Assembly: GCF_007679035.1 (NCBI RefSeq)
Contig: NZ_VEFR01000001.1
Span: forward strand, 947,830-1,011,829
Origin: Agrococcus jejuensis
GTDB taxonomy: Bacteria > Actinomycetota > Actinomycetes > Actinomycetales > Microbacteriaceae
Reading direction: 5' to 3'
Length of the DNA: 64,000 nucleotides
The notes beneath the pieces were generated by a model. It was not told the origin of the DNA. It made no database searches and saw only the letters and a list, made by a program, of their open reading frames with translations. The translations under genes and the position numbers were made by a program. This document shows, in pieces, positions 52,031 to 61,421 of this stretch; positions within the stretch are counted from its first letter, which is position 1; every line of letters starts with the position of its first letter.

Positions 52031-53388
52031 CCGTCGACGCGGAAGTCGGCTCCGAGCACCTGCAGCTTCTCGATGAAGCGCTCGTAGCCGCGCGCGATGA
52101 TGCCGACGTTCGAGATGCGCGACTCGCCCTCGGCCGTCAGCGCGGCCACGAGGTGGCTGAAGCCGCCGCGCAGGTCGGGCACCACGATGTCGGCGCCGCG
52201 CAGCGAGACCGGCCCTGCGATGACCGCGGAGTGCTGGTAGTTGCGCTGGCCGAAGCGGCACGCGTGGCTGCCGAGGCACTCGGTGTGGATCTGGATCGTC
52301 GCGCCCATGTCGACGAGCGCCTCCGTGAAGCCGAAGCGCTGCTCGTAGACCGTCTCGTGCACGATCGAGATGCCCTTGGCCTTCGCGAGCGCCACGACGA
52401 GCGGCTGCTGCCAGTCGGTCATGAAGCCGGGGTGCACGTCGGTCTCGACGACGACGGGCTTGAGGTCGCCGCCCGGGTGCCAGAAGCGGATGCCGTCGTC
52501 CTCGATCTCGAACGCACCGCCGACCTTGCGGTAGACGTTGAGGAACGTCGTCATCTCCTGCTGGCGGGCGCCGCCGACGAAGATGTCGCCGCCGGTGGCG
52601 AGCGCCGCGCAGGCCCACGATGCGGCCTCGTTGCGGTCGAACAGCGCGGTGTGGCTGTAGCCGACGAGGTGGTCGACGCCCTCGATGCGGATCGTGCGGT
52701 CGGTGTCGACCTGGATCTCGGCACCCATCTTCTGCAGGATCGCGATGAGGTCGAGGATCTCGGGCTCGACGGCGGCGTTCGACAGCTCGGTGCGGCCCTT
52801 GGCGCGCGTCGCGGTCAGCAGCACCTGCTCGGTCGCGCCGACCGACGGGTACGGCAGCGTCACCTTGGCGCCGTGCAGGCCGTCGGGCGCCGTCATGCGG
52901 ATGCCGGTGGGCAGCTTGTCGACGACGGCACCGAAGTTGCGCAGCACCTCGAGGTGGTAGTCGATGGGGCGATCGCCGATGTGGCAGCCGCCGAGGTCGG
53001 GGATGAACGCCTCGCCGAGCCGGTGCAGCAGCGGTCCGCAGAAGAGGATCGGGATGCGGCTCGAGCCGGCGTGCGCGTTGATCGAGGTCTCGTGCGCGCT
53101 CTCGACGTTCGCAGGGTCGAGGCGCATGGTGTCGCCGAGGGTCTCGACGGCCACGCCGTGGATCTCGAGCAGGCCGCGCACGACGCGCACGTCGCTGATC
53201 TCGGGCACCGAGCGGAGCTCGGAGGGGGTGTCTGCGAGCAGGGCCGCGACCATCGCCTTCGTGACGAGGTTCTTCGCGCCCTTCATCTCGATGCGTCCCT
53301 GCAGCGGCTTGCCGCCGCGCACCGTGAGGGCGTCGACGTCGAGGCCGATGGTCCGCGCAGCGGTCGCGGAGAGCTGGTCGGCGTTCAC
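52027..53388 (-). CDS. murA: UDP-N-acetylglucosamine 1-carboxyvinyltransferase
   Basis: 453-aa enzyme of the first committed step of peptidoglycan synthesis. [20 protein letters not shown] is the N-terminal conserved region; the active-site loop has Cys in [14 protein letters not shown], so the PEP/fosfomycin-reactive Cys is kept. [19 protein letters not shown] is the C-terminal EPT motif. GTG start overlaps the leuD stop (GTGA). Confidence 0.96.
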   Translation of the reverse strand: MNADQLSATAARTIGLDVDALTVRGGKPLQGRIEMKGAKNLVTKAMVAALLADTPSELRSVPEISDVRVVRGLLEIHGVAVETLGDTMRLDPANVESAHETSINAHAGSSRIPILFCGPLLHRLGEAFIPDLGGCHIGDRPIDYHLEVLRNFGAVVDKLPTGIRMTAPDGLHGAKVTLPYPSVGATEQVLLTATRAKGRTELSNAAVEPEILDLIAILQKMGAEIQVDTDRTIRIEGVDHLVGYSHTALFDRNEAASWACAALATGGDIFVGGARQQEMTTFLNVYRKVGGAFEIEDDGIRFWHPGGDLKPVVVETDVHPGFMTDWQQPLVVALAKAKGISIVHETVYEQRFGFTEALVDMGATIQIHTECLGSHACRFGQRNYQHSAVIAGPVSLRGADIVVPDLRGGFSHLVAALTAEGESRISNVGIIARGYERFIEKLQVLGADFRVDG

Positions 53389-53993
53389 TTGGTTCCCGTC
53401 TGCACCGGCAGCGTCCTCGGCATCCACGCGGGACGCGTGGCCTCGAAGGCGGTGATCCGCTCCTCGTCGCGCAGCGTGAGCGCGATGTCGTCGAGGCCCT
53501 CGAGGAGGCGCCAGCGCGTGTAGTCGTCGATCTGGAAGTCGATCGTCTCGTCGCCGATCGTCACGGTACGAGCAACGAGATCGACGGTGGTCTGCATTCC
53601 CGGGCTCGCCTCCGCGGCAGCCCAGAGGCGCTCGACGGCCTCCTCGGGGATGACGCCGGTGAGCAGGCCCTGCTTGCCCGAGTTGCCGCGGAAGATCTCG
53701 CCGAAGCGGGGGCTGAGCACGGCGGTGATGCCGAAGTCGCGCAGCGCCCACACGGCGTGCTCGCGACTGGAGCCCGTGCCGAAGTCGGGACCCGTCACGA
53801 GGATGCCGCCGTGGCGGTAGGGCTCCTGGTTGAGCACGAACGAGGGGTCCTGGCGCCAGTGGTGGAAGAGCGCGTCGTCGTAGCCCGTCTTCGTGACGCG
53901 CTTGAGGAACACGGCCGGGATGATCTGGTCGGTGTCGGTGTTCGACGACCGCAGCGGGATGATCGGGCCGGTCAGGGTCGAGATCTGCTCCAT
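53385..53993 (-). CDS. leuD: 3-isopropylmalate dehydratase small subunit
   Basis: 202-aa swivel-domain subunit of isopropylmalate isomerase in leucine synthesis. [20 protein letters not shown] and [20 protein letters not shown] are signatures, and [10 protein letters not shown] follows. It pairs with LeuC; ATG overlaps the leuC stop. Confidence 0.97.
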   Translation of the reverse strand: MEQISTLTGPIIPLRSSNTDTDQIIPAVFLKRVTKTGYDDALFHHWRQDPSFVLNQEPYRHGGILVTGPDFGTGSSREHAVWALRDFGITAVLSPRFGEIFRGNSGKQGLLTGVIPEEAVERLWAAAEASPGMQTTVDLVARTVTIGDETIDFQIDDYTRWRLLEGLDDIALTLRDEERITAFEATRPAWMPRTLPVQTGTK

Positions 53994-55432
53994 CAGGCCA
54001 CCGCCTCCTCTGCGGCGCGCAGGTCGTCCTGCGCGAGGTCCCACGGGCTCGAGAGCGTGCCGCGGATCGCGGTCGCCGCGGCGACGAGCGGCGACACGAG
54101 ATGCGTGCGCCCGCCCTTGCCCTGCCGGCCCTCGAAGTTGCGGTTCGACGTCGATGCGCACCGCTCGCCGGGAGCGAGCTGGTCGGGGTTCATGCCGAGG
54201 CACATCGAGCAGCCTGCGAAGCGCCACTCGGCGCCGAAGTCCGTGAAGACCCGGTCGAGCCCCTCGGCCTCGGCCTCGAGGCGCACGCGTGCCGAGCCCG
54301 GCACGACCATGACGCGCAGGCCCTCGGCCTTGTGCTTGCCGCGCAGGATGTCGGCGGCGGCGCGCAGGTCCTCCATGCGGGAGTTCGTGCACGAGCCGAT
54401 GAACACCGTGTCGACCTTGACGTCCTTGAGGGGCGTGCCGGGTGCGAGGTCCATGTAGGCGAGCGCCTTCTCGGCGGCGGCGCGATCCTGCGGGTCCGAG
54501 AACGACGCGGGATCCGGCACGGCCTCCGACAGCGGCGAGCCCTGGCCGGGGTTGGTGCCCCAGGTCACGAACGGCTCGAGCTCGTTCGCGTCGATGACGA
54601 TCTCGGCGTCGAAGACGGCGTCGTCGTCGGTGGGCAGCGTCTTCCAGTACTCGACCGCCGCATCCCAGTCGGCGCCCTTCGGCGCGTGGTCGCGGCCCTC
54701 GATGTAGTCGAACGTCGTCTGGTCGGGCGCGACCATGCCGGCGCGAGCACCGGCCTCGATCGACATGTTGCAGATCGTCATGCGGCCCTCGATCGAGAGC
54801 GCGCGGATCGCCGAGCCGCGGTACTCGAACACGTAGCCGGCGCCGCCGCCCGTGCCGATCCGCGCGATGACGGCCAGGATGATGTCCTTCGCCGTCACGC
54901 CGGGGCGCAGCTCGCCCTCGACCGTGATCGCCATGGTCTTGAACGGCTTGAGCGGGAGCGTCTGCGTGGCCATGACGTGCTCGACCTCGCTCGTGCCGAT
55001 GCCGAACGCCATCGCGCCGAACGCGCCGTGCGTCGAGGTGTGCGAGTCGCCGCAGACGACGGTGATGCCCGGCATCGTGAGCCCCAGCTGGGGGCCGACG
55101 ATGTGCACGATGCCCTGCTCCTTGTCGCCGAGCGAGTGGATGCGCACGCCGAACTCGGCGGCGTTGTCGCGCAGCGTCGAGATCTGCTTCGCGCTCGTCG
55201 GATCCTGGATCGGCTTGTCGATGTCGATCGTCGGGGTGTTGTGATCCTCGGTCGCGACCGTGAGGTCGAGGCGGCGCAGGGGACGGTCCGCCTGGCGAAG
55301 GCCGTCGAAGGCCTGCGGGCTCGTGACCTCGTGCACGAGGTGGAGGTCGATGTAGATGAGGTCGGGCGAGCCGTCCTCCCCCTTGACGACGACGTGGTCG
55401 TCCCAGACCTTCTCAGCCAGCGTCCTGCCCAT
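53993..55432 (-). CDS. leuC: 3-isopropylmalate dehydratase large subunit
   Basis: 479-aa 4Fe-4S subunit of isopropylmalate isomerase. [16 protein letters not shown] at the start, [20 protein letters not shown], and the cluster cysteines in [14 protein letters not shown] and [14 protein letters not shown]. First gene of the seven-gene leftward operon; GGAAGGG Shine-Dalgarno before ATG 55432. In many actinobacteria this operon is preceded by an IclR-like regulator; none is adjacent here. Confidence 0.97.
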   Translation of the reverse strand: MGRTLAEKVWDDHVVVKGEDGSPDLIYIDLHLVHEVTSPQAFDGLRQADRPLRRLDLTVATEDHNTPTIDIDKPIQDPTSAKQISTLRDNAAEFGVRIHSLGDKEQGIVHIVGPQLGLTMPGITVVCGDSHTSTHGAFGAMAFGIGTSEVEHVMATQTLPLKPFKTMAITVEGELRPGVTAKDIILAVIARIGTGGGAGYVFEYRGSAIRALSIEGRMTICNMSIEAGARAGMVAPDQTTFDYIEGRDHAPKGADWDAAVEYWKTLPTDDDAVFDAEIVIDANELEPFVTWGTNPGQGSPLSEAVPDPASFSDPQDRAAAEKALAYMDLAPGTPLKDVKVDTVFIGSCTNSRMEDLRAAADILRGKHKAEGLRVMVVPGSARVRLEAEAEGLDRVFTDFGAEWRFAGCSMCLGMNPDQLAPGERCASTSNRNFEGRQGKGGRTHLVSPLVAAATAIRGTLSSPWDLAQDDLRAAEEAVA

Positions 55433-55687
55433 CGACCCTTCCCTCCTGCTCCAGTCCGCCAGTCTACGCCCGCACCCCATCGGGCCCCGTCGGGGTCCGC
55501 CGTGCGACGCCTGCCGTGGGCGCGGCTCGCGTCGCAGGCGGTGACCGGCGGTCGTTCGCGGCTGCGCTGCCGCCGAGACGGCGTGGGCCGGCGGACGCGA
55601 CGGGCCTCGGCGCGCGCGACGATGGGTCGCGCCGAGGCCGCGCCGTCTCACAGGAGTCCCGCACTCGACCCGGCGAGGATGGACGGC

Positions 55688-56260
55688 ATGCACGCGCCGG
55701 CTCCGAACGCCCTCGTCGTCCGCACCGATCGCAACGCGATCGACCGCTTCTTCCGCCCCCGCGTCATCGCCATCGCGATCTGCCTCGGCGTCATCGGCCT
55801 CTGCCTCGTGGGGCTCGTCGCCCTGCTGGTCTCGACGTCGACGTCGGGCGCGGGCCTCCCGTCGTCCTCGGCGACGATCGTGGTCATCGCGATCGCCGTG
55901 TCGACCACGTCGACGCTGCAGCTCGTGACGTTCGTGCGCCAGTGGCGTCGCATGCGTGCGATCGAGGTGCGCGTCGTCGCCGACGACGGCGGCCTGCGCG
56001 CGATCCTGCCCGGCCTCGACGCGCACGTGCCGTGGCACGCGGTGCATCACGCGCGCATCCAGGGCACCGGACCCCGTCATCGCATGACGGTCGACGTCGA
56101 CGCCGGCGCGATCGTCGGCGTGCTGCCGGACTCGCAGCGCCGCCGCATCGCGAGGCGCGGGCTCTCGCTGAGCGCCCTCGGCATGCAGCCCGGGCTCGAT
56201 GCCGTCGCGCACGCCGTCGTCGTCGGCACGCGCGGCCGCGTGCAGCCCGTCGCGGTCTGA
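55688..56260 (+). CDS. membrane protein of unknown function
   Basis: 190-aa protein with two hydrophobic helices (residues ~27-50, [20 protein letters not shown], and ~65-85) followed by a soluble C-terminal part ([34 protein letters not shown]) that looks like a bacterial PH-like domain. No family is certain. I prefer ATG 55688: a GAGGAT box ends 7 nt upstream. ATG 55679 would add three residues. 255 bp separate it from leuC; that stretch holds nothing I recognise. Confidence 0.7.
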   Translation: MHAPAPNALVVRTDRNAIDRFFRPRVIAIAICLGVIGLCLVGLVALLVSTSTSGAGLPSSSATIVVIAIAVSTTSTLQLVTFVRQWRRMRAIEVRVVADDGGLRAILPGLDAHVPWHAVHHARIQGTGPRHRMTVDVDAGAIVGVLPDSQRRRIARRGLSLSALGMQPGLDAVAHAVVVGTRGRVQPVAV

Positions 56261-56314
56261 CGCGCGACGACGCACGCTGGCGCGGGGCACGACGCCGGTG
56301 CGAGGCTGGCGGGG

Positions 56315-57514
56315 ATGACCGACATCCTCACGACCCACGCGGGCTCGCTCCCGCGCACGCCTGCGCTGCTCGCCGCGAACGCCGCCCGCCGCGTCGCCGA
56401 CGACGGCTTCACGCTCGAGCGCTCCGACGAGCACGACGCCCTCGTGGCGGCCGCCGTCGCCGACGTCGTGGTGCGGCAGCGCGACGCCGGCATCCGGCTC
56501 GTGAACGACGGCGAGTACGGCAAGGCCATGTCGACGGCCGTCGACTACGGCGCGTGGTGGTCGTACGCGTTCCAGCGCGTCGCAGGGCTCTCGCTCACCG
56601 ACGACGACGTGTACCGATCGGCGCACGTCGAGAGCGAGCCGGGCCGCATCCGCCTCACGTCCTTCCCGCACCGCCGCGACCGCGTCGCGTTCCCGGGCGC
56701 CTACGGCGACCCCGACGGCGTGCTCGCCGGCCGTCGAGCCGTGCAGTTCCCCGCGACGATGGGACCGCTGCGGTACGTCGGGCAGGATGCGGTGGCCGCC
56801 GACGCGCGCGCCCTGCGCGCAGCGGTCGACGCCGCGGGCGTCGAGGGCGGCTTCCTCACGGCTCTCTCCCCCGGCTCCGGCGCTCGCGTCGCGAACGACC
56901 ACTACGCGACCGACGCGGAGCACGTGTGGGCATGGGCGGACGTGCTGCGCGAGGAGTACCTCGCGATCGTCGACGCCGGCCTCACGGTGCAGGTCGACGA
57001 CCCGTCGCTCGCCGAGAGCTGGGATCAGATCTCGCCAGAGCCGTCGGTCGACGACTACCGCGCGTGGCTGCAGGTGCGCGTGGATGCGCTGCGGCACGCG
57101 CTGCGCGGCATCCCTGCCGAGCGCGTGCGCCTGCACGTGTGCTGGGGCTCGTGGCACGGGCCGCACGTCACCGACCTGGGGCTCGAGCACATCGTCGACC
57201 AGGTGCTCGAGATCGGCGCGGGCGCGATCTCGTTCGAGGCGGCGAACGTGCGGCACGAGCACGAGTGGCGCGTGTGGGAGCGCGTGTCGCTGCCCGACCA
57301 CGTGCGGCTGCTGCCCGGGGTCGTGAGCCACGCGACGAACGTCGTCGAGCATCCGCGACTCGTCGCGGACCGCATCGAGCGCCTCGCCGGCATCGTCGGC
57401 CCCGAGCGGGTCGTCGCCTCGACGGACTGCGGCCTCGGCGGCCGCGTGCATCCGGAGATCGCCTGGGCGAAGCTCGCGGCGATCGGCGAGGGCGCGGCGC
57501 TCGCCCGCCCCTGA
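56315..57514 (+). CDS. MetE C-terminal-like cobalamin-independent methionine synthase family protein
   Basis: 399-aa single-barrel protein like the catalytic half of MetE (core MetE type). [20 protein letters not shown] is the start signature. The zinc ligands are His and Cys in [14 protein letters not shown], Glu in [13 protein letters not shown] and Cys in [11 protein letters not shown], all present. Short MetE homologues of this kind take methyl groups from cobalamin or other donors; many are annotated as xenobiotic or epoxyalkane carboxyltransferase-like. The methyl donor is unknown. Ends before a strong hairpin. Confidence 0.85.
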   Translation: MTDILTTHAGSLPRTPALLAANAARRVADDGFTLERSDEHDALVAAAVADVVVRQRDAGIRLVNDGEYGKAMSTAVDYGAWWSYAFQRVAGLSLTDDDVYRSAHVESEPGRIRLTSFPHRRDRVAFPGAYGDPDGVLAGRRAVQFPATMGPLRYVGQDAVAADARALRAAVDAAGVEGGFLTALSPGSGARVANDHYATDAEHVWAWADVLREEYLAIVDAGLTVQVDDPSLAESWDQISPEPSVDDYRAWLQVRVDALRHALRGIPAERVRLHVCWGSWHGPHVTDLGLEHIVDQVLEIGAGAISFEAANVRHEHEWRVWERVSLPDHVRLLPGVVSHATNVVEHPRLVADRIERLAGIVGPERVVASTDCGLGGRVHPEIAWAKLAAIGEGAALARP

Positions 57515-57522
57515 CGCAGAAT

Positions 57523-57568
57523 TGAGGTCTTCGGCCGCTTTCGATGTCAAAAGCGGCCGAAAACCTCA
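57523..57568. terminator. 19-bp hairpin terminator between convergent genes
   Basis: TGAGGTCTTCGGCCGCTTT and its complement with a single mismatch, loop of 8 nt. T and A runs at the loop side of each arm. It lies 8 nt after the MetE-like stop and 17 nt before the stop of the convergent zinc-ribbon gene, so it can end transcription in both directions. Confidence 0.75.
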
Positions 57569-57585
57569 CTTGGCTTCGTGGCCGG

Positions 57586-58041
57586 TCAGCGCAGGATGTC
57601 GCCGAGCCAGCTGCGGCGACCCTGCTGCTGGCCGTAGCCCTGCTGGTTGCCGTAGCCCTGCTGCTGGCCGCCCGAGCGCTTCTGCACCTGCTTCATCACC
57701 TGGTCGGCGACCTTGCCCACCATGGCCGCGGTGCCGCCCTGGCCGCCGCCCTGCTGGCCGTAGCCCTGCTGACCGTAGCCCTGCTGGCCGTAGCCCTGCT
57801 GGCCGCCGTGCCCGTGCTGCTGGCCGCCCATGACGGGCTGGCCGGGCCACTGCTGCTGCGTCTGGCGCTGCTGCCCCGCGTCTGCAGGGGCAGCCATGCC
57901 GGGCTCGCCGTACGAGCGCTCGATGAGCTTGTCGAGCTCGCCACGGTCGAGCCAGATGCCTCGGCAGTCGGGGCAGTAGTCGATCTCGATGCCGCTGCGC
58001 TCGCTCATGACCAGCGTCGCGCCGTCGGTGGGGCACTGCAT
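57586..58041 (-). CDS. zf-TFIIB-like zinc-ribbon protein with Q/G-rich tail
   Basis: 151-aa protein. Residues 1-42 are a TFIIB-type zinc ribbon (MQCPTDGATLVMSERSGIEI, then CPDCRGIWLDRGELDKLIER) with its two CxxC/CxxD pairs (first knuckle CPTD). Residues 55-100 and 123-141 are Gln/Gly/Tyr-rich with perfect QQGYG repeats, a prion-like low-complexity region. A helical stretch (GKVADQVMKQVQKR) lies between. Function unknown. GAGGAG Shine-Dalgarno before ATG 58041. Confidence 0.82.
   Translation of the reverse strand: MQCPTDGATLVMSERSGIEIDYCPDCRGIWLDRGELDKLIERSYGEPGMAAPADAGQQRQTQQQWPGQPVMGGQQHGHGGQQGYGQQGYGQQGYGQQGGGQGGTAAMVGKVADQVMKQVQKRSGGQQQGYGNQQGYGQQQGRRSWLGDILR
57751..57801 (-). repeat. QQGYG tandem coding repeat
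   Basis: Three complete 15-bp units coding QQGYG plus a partial fourth, nearly identical at the DNA level (CTGCTGGCCGTAGCC on the plus strand, one unit with a single change). Length could vary by slippage. Confidence 0.8.
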
Positions 58042-58153
58042 GAGGGTCTCCTCTCGGGGCCCGGATGCGGACCATCGGCCATCGTGACGGGGCATCCCAT
58101 GCACGACCTATGTCGACGGGGGCACCTGACGCATGCGTGCACCCCGGACACGA

Positions 58154-58185
58154 CGAAGGCCCGGGCATGGGAGCCCGGGCCTTCG
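58154..58185 (-). terminator. tRNA-Glu terminator
   Basis: 13-bp perfect hairpin (CGAAGGCCCGGGC arm) with a 6-nt loop, 8 nt after the 3' end of the tRNA on the minus strand. Confidence 0.75.
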
Positions 58186-58192
58186 GATGTGT

Positions 58193-58268
58193 TGGTGACC
58201 CCAGCGGGATTCGAACCCGCGTTACCGCCGTGAGAGGGCGACGTACTAGGCCGCTATACGATGGGGCC
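58193..58268 (-). tRNA. tRNA-Glu (CTC)
   Basis: 76-nt cloverleaf on the minus strand beginning GGCCCCATCGTATAGC. The anticodon loop is CCTCTCACG with anticodon CTC, the T arm GCGGGTTCGAATCCCGC, the acceptor closes with TGGGGTC, and discriminator A plus an encoded CCA end at 58193. All stems pair (one G-T in the acceptor). No integrase or repeated att-like sequence lies nearby. Confidence 0.96.
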
Positions 58269-58284
58269 GCATTGCAACCTGACA

Positions 58285-58314
58285 AGGATGCCACACGCCT
58301 CGGCTGCGATGCAA
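58285..58314 (-). promoter_or_regulatory. candidate tRNA-Glu promoter
   Basis: On the minus strand TTGCAT, 18 nt, CATCCT, ending 16 nt before the tRNA 5' end. A fair match to the vegetative -35/-10 pattern. Confidence 0.4.
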
Positions 58315-58389
58315 AACGAGGCATGCTCGGCGGCCGACTCGGCGTGTCGCCCCGGGATGACGGGGTCTCGCGCGCCCGACGAGCCGCGC

Positions 58390-59286
58390 TCAGCGAGGCG
58401 TGCCGAACACGCGCAGCGCCCCCACCGCGACGCTGCACTCGATCGGCAGCCTGCCCACGATCTCCCCGTCGGCGCACGCGAGCACCGCCGGGTCGTCGCT
58501 CGCGATCGTCACGGTGCCGATGTCCTCGACGTGCACGCGCGGGTCGCCGATGTGCCGCCCCTTGAGCGCGTTCGCGAGCAGCGCGAGGAACTGCGGCCGC
58601 GACAGCTCGTCGGCGAGGATGCCGGTGAGTCGTCCGTCGATCGTCGACGCCGTCGGCGCGATGGGGATGCCGCCGCCGAACACGCGATGGTTCGCGATCG
58701 CCGCGATGACCGTGCGCCAGGTGCGCTCCTCGCCCCCGTCGATGCGGATGCGGAACGTGCGGTGCTGGAGCCTTGCGAGCGTCGCGAGGATCGCCGCCTG
58801 GTACCGCAGGCGCGCCGGCACGCGCGTCATGCGGAAGGAGCGCACGTTGACGTCGGCGTCGAACCCCACCGAGACGATGCCGGCCGCGAACGCCTCGCCG
58901 TCGGGATGGCGGATGCGGATGAGGTCGCAGCGCGCCGGCTCGGTCTCGAGCAGCGCGGGAAGTCCCGCGATCGCCTCCTCGATGCCCGACATGCCGATCT
59001 CGGTGGCGAAGTCGTTGCCGCTGCCCGCCGGCACGATCGCGAGCGGCGTCGACGAGCCGCCGACGGCGTTGACCCCGAGGTGCACCATGCCGTCGCCGCC
59101 GACGACGACGAGCGCGTCAGCCCGTTGTGCTGCAGCACGCGTCGCGCGCTGCAGCGCCGCGAAGTCGGGTGCCGTGCGGTGCACGACCTCGTGCCCGGCG
59201 GCGCGCAGCGCCTGCACGACGCGCTCCCCCACGGGCCCGGAGCGGCCGAAGCGAGCCCGGGGGTTGGAGGCGACGACGACGAGCAC
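58390..59286 (-). CDS. diacylglycerol/lipid kinase family protein
   Basis: 298-aa lipid kinase of the DagK/YegS family. The nucleotide-binding GGDG is residues 63-66 (LVVVGGDGMVHLGVNAVG), followed by LAIVPAGSGNDFATEIGM. Phosphorylates diacylglycerol or another lipid, possibly sphingosine-like. GTG 59286 is preceded by TAGGCT at 6 nt. Divergent from the MBL-fold gene. Confidence 0.92.
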   Translation of the reverse strand: MLVVVASNPRARFGRSGPVGERVVQALRAAGHEVVHRTAPDFAALQRATRAAAQRADALVVVGGDGMVHLGVNAVGGSSTPLAIVPAGSGNDFATEIGMSGIEEAIAGLPALLETEPARCDLIRIRHPDGEAFAAGIVSVGFDADVNVRSFRMTRVPARLRYQAAILATLARLQHRTFRIRIDGGEERTWRTVIAAIANHRVFGGGIPIAPTASTIDGRLTGILADELSRPQFLALLANALKGRHIGDPRVHVEDIGTVTIASDDPAVLACADGEIVGRLPIECSVAVGALRVFGTPR

Positions 59287-59292
59287 GGCCAG

Positions 59293-59298
59293 AGCCTA
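59293..59298 (-). promoter_or_regulatory. -10 box, likely leaderless start
   Basis: TAGGCT on the minus strand ends 6 nt before the GTG of the lipid kinase gene. Confidence 0.6.
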
Positions 59299-59321
59299 TG
59301 CGGCGGGACATGACGCAGGCG

Positions 59322-59327
59322 TAGCGT
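59322..59327 (+). promoter_or_regulatory. -10 box, likely leaderless start
   Basis: TAGCGT ends 7 nt before ATG 59335; this favours ATG 59335 over GTG 59326, which lies within the box. Confidence 0.5.
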
Positions 59328-59334
59328 GACGAGC

Positions 59335-59967
59335 ATGGAGATCACGAAGCACGTGCACGCCTGCCTCACGATCCGCAAGGGCGCCGAGACGCTCGTGATC
59401 GATCCGGGCGTGCTGACGCCCGACTTCGACGCCGAGGGGCTCGTCGGCATCGTGCTGACGCACGAGCATGCCGACCACTGGATCCCCGAGCACCTGCGGC
59501 GGCTGCTCGACGCCTCCGGGGGCGTGCCGATCGTCGGCCCGGCCGGGGTCGCGGCAGCCGCATCCGACTTCGACGTCGACGTCGTCGACGCGGGCGACGA
59601 GCGCACGCTCGGGTCGTTCGCGCTGCGGTTCTTCGGCGGCACGCACGCCGAGATCCACTCGTCGATCCCGCTCGTCGACAACGTGGGCGTCATGGTCGAC
59701 GACGCCCTCTACTACCCGGGCGACTCGTACGCGATGCCCGACCGGCCCGTCGCGCTGCTCGCGACGCCCTGCGGAGCGCCGTGGCTGAAGATCGGCGAGG
59801 CGATGGACTTCGTGCTCGAGGTCGCCCCGCGTGCCACGTTCGCGACGCACGAGCAGACGATCTCGGACTTCGGCCGCCAGATGGCGAACGACCGCATCCG
59901 CTGGGCCGTCGAGCAGGGTGGCGGCACGCACCACGTGGTGGAGCCCGGCTCGGTGCTCACCGTCTGA
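59335..59967 (+). CDS. MBL-fold metal-dependent hydrolase (UlaG-like)
   Basis: 210-aa metallo-beta-lactamase-fold protein. The metal motif HxHxDH is THEHADHW, with Asp in YYPGDSYAMP and His in ATHEQTISDFGRQ. VIDPGVLTPDFDAEGL is the strand preceding the motif. Short members of this family hydrolyse phosphoesters, lactones or N-acyl lipids; no substrate is assigned. A 71-bp hairpin element begins 23 nt after the stop. Confidence 0.88.
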   Translation: MEITKHVHACLTIRKGAETLVIDPGVLTPDFDAEGLVGIVLTHEHADHWIPEHLRRLLDASGGVPIVGPAGVAAAASDFDVDVVDAGDERTLGSFALRFFGGTHAEIHSSIPLVDNVGVMVDDALYYPGDSYAMPDRPVALLATPCGAPWLKIGEAMDFVLEVAPRATFATHEQTISDFGRQMANDRIRWAVEQGGGTHHVVEPGSVLTV

Positions 59968-59990
59968 CGGCTCGCCGATCGGTCACTTCT

Positions 59991-60061
59991 GTCGCTCGAT
60001 TGGGCAGCAGTGGCAGACGACACGCCGTGCGGCGAACCACTGCTGCGCGATCGACGCCTCA
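59991..60061. repeat. 71-bp hairpin element, copy A
   Basis: 71-bp unit that matches, in inverted orientation, copy B at 61276-61346 with 9 differences (about 87% identity). It contains a 17-bp near-perfect stem (59997-60013 with 60037-60053). Its right end, TGA on the minus strand, is exactly the stop codon of the RibD-like gene. Confidence 0.8.
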
Positions 60062-60628
60062 GCGACGACGCTCGAGCTCGAGGATCGTGACGCCCGACTC
60101 GAAGGGGCGCACCGCGGTGCGCACGAACGCCGTGGGGTCGTAGCCGGCGTCGCCGAAGAGGCGGATGCCCGAGCCGAAGGCGAGCGGATGCACCTTCAGC
60201 ACGAGCCGGTCGATCTCGGGCAGCAGCGCGCCCGCGAGCTCGCCGCCGCCCGCCAGCCAGATGCCGCTGCCCGGCTCGCGCTTGAGCGCGCGCACGGTGG
60301 CGACGGGATCCGCGGTCCGCTCGATCGACGCATCGACCTCGCGCTCGTGCCTGGTCGCGACGATCTGGCGCAGATGCGCGTACGGGCTCGGGATGCCGAC
60401 GTCGAGCGCGGGCGTGAGCGTGCGCCAGCCCATGACGACGGTGTCGAAGCGCGAGCGATCGGCCTCGACGCCCACCGCCTGCTGCACGTGCACGGGGATG
60501 GCGTCGGCGTACTCGTGCATGAGCACGTGCATGTGGTCTCCCTCGATCGGGAAGGCGTCGAACGCCCCGTCGGGTGCGGCGATGCACCCGTCGAGGGTCG
60601 TGGCGACGTAGTAGGTGACCTCGCGCAT
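60059..60628 (-). CDS. RibD C-terminal/dihydrofolate reductase-like protein
   Basis: 189-aa reductase of the RibD_C/DHFR fold: EVTYYVATTLDGCIAAPDGA, DTVVMGWRTLTPAL, GIWLAGGGELAGALLPEIDR and GSGIRLFGDAGY. Binds NADPH; substrate unknown. Divergent from a TetR regulator, 77 bp apart with an inverted repeat between them, so it is the probable target of that regulator. Its stop forms the end of the 71-bp element. Confidence 0.9.
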   Translation of the reverse strand: MREVTYYVATTLDGCIAAPDGAFDAFPIEGDHMHVLMHEYADAIPVHVQQAVGVEADRSRFDTVVMGWRTLTPALDVGIPSPYAHLRQIVATRHEREVDASIERTADPVATVRALKREPGSGIWLAGGGELAGALLPEIDRLVLKVHPLAFGSGIRLFGDAGYDPTAFVRTAVRPFESGVTILELERRR

Positions 60629-60648
60629 GGTCGCTCCATTCACTATGG

Positions 60649-60678
60649 CTGTCGTGGTTGGAGATGAGACTACGACAG
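60649..60678. promoter_or_regulatory. candidate TetR operator
   Basis: CTGTCGTGGT and ACTACGACAG form a 10-bp inverted repeat (one mismatch) with a 10-bp spacer in the centre of the divergent RibD-like/TetR region. Confidence 0.55.
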
Positions 60679-60693
60679 GAGTCGTGGATGCGC

Positions 60694-60699
60694 TAGCCT
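60694..60699 (+). promoter_or_regulatory. -10 box, likely leaderless start
   Basis: TAGCCT ends 6 nt before the ATG of the TetR gene. Confidence 0.5.
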
Positions 60700-60705
60700 C
60701 GCGAC

Positions 60706-61278
60706 ATGGCACGCAACGACGACCGCCGCCGCGCGCTCGGCGACGCCGGGCTCGCGATCCTCGCCCGCGAGGGCGCGCGCGGCCTCACGCACCGCGCCGT
60801 CGACGCCGAGGCCGGCGTGCCCGCCGGCACGACCTCCAACTACTGCCGCACGCGCGCCGACCTCGTGGCGCTGCTCGTCGCCCGCATCGGCGAGCGCCTC
60901 GCGCCCGACCCGGCAGTGCAGGCCGAGCTCGCGACGCGCGTGCCCGATCGCGAGCGCTTCGCCGCGCACATCCGCGAGATCGTCGCGCGACTCACGGCAT
61001 CCCGCGACATCACGCTCGCGCTGCTCGAGCTGCGGCTCGAGGCCGCCCGCCGCCCCGAGGTCGCCGAGACGCTCGGCGCATGGATGCGCGAGGGCTTCGC
61101 GGGCGACGTCGCGTTCAACGAGGCCGCGGGGCTGCCGGGCGGCGCGTTCGAGATCGCGCTGCTGCACTACGCGGTCGACGGCCTCATGCTCGACCGGCTC
61201 ACGACCTCCATCGACCCGACGATCTCCATCGACGCGGCGGTCGACGCCCTCGTCGAGCGCCTGCTGCCCGCCACTTGA
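60706..61278 (+). CDS. TetR-family transcriptional regulator
   Basis: 190-aa regulator. Helix-turn-helix at residues ~10-55 (LGDAGLAILAREGARGLTHR, AVDAEAGVPAGTTSNYCRTR), then a helical ligand-binding domain. Divergent from the RibD-like reductase, with an inverted repeat between the two starts. Likely represses both. Its TGA is the first base triplet of hairpin copy B. Confidence 0.92.
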   Translation: MARNDDRRRALGDAGLAILAREGARGLTHRAVDAEAGVPAGTTSNYCRTRADLVALLVARIGERLAPDPAVQAELATRVPDRERFAAHIREIVARLTASRDITLALLELRLEAARRPEVAETLGAWMREGFAGDVAFNEAAGLPGGAFEIALLHYAVDGLMLDRLTTSIDPTISIDAAVDALVERLLPAT

Positions 61279-61346
61279 GGCGGCGATCGGGCAGTAGTGG
61301 TTCACCGCACGGCGTGTCGCGCGCCACTGCCGCCCACTCGAGCGAC
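61276..61346. repeat. 71-bp hairpin element, copy B
   Basis: Inverted copy of 59991-60061, about 87% identical, starting at the TetR stop codon TGA. Same internal hairpin. The two copies bracket the divergent RibD-like/TetR pair symmetrically. Confidence 0.8.
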
Positions 61347-61421
61347 CGTCGTGACTACTCGGCACGTTCGCCATGTGAACGTCGCGTCCTATGCTCGAGC
61401 GGGACGATCGACGGAGGATTC

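Noticed and set aside
52027..53388. MurA as a natural fosfomycin-resistant Cys-to-Asp form, as in mycobacteria
   Set aside because: The active-site Cys is present in [10 protein letters not shown].
58193..58268. tRNA-Glu as an integration site of a mobile element
   Set aside because: No integrase, no repeated tRNA 3' end and no change in base composition on either side.
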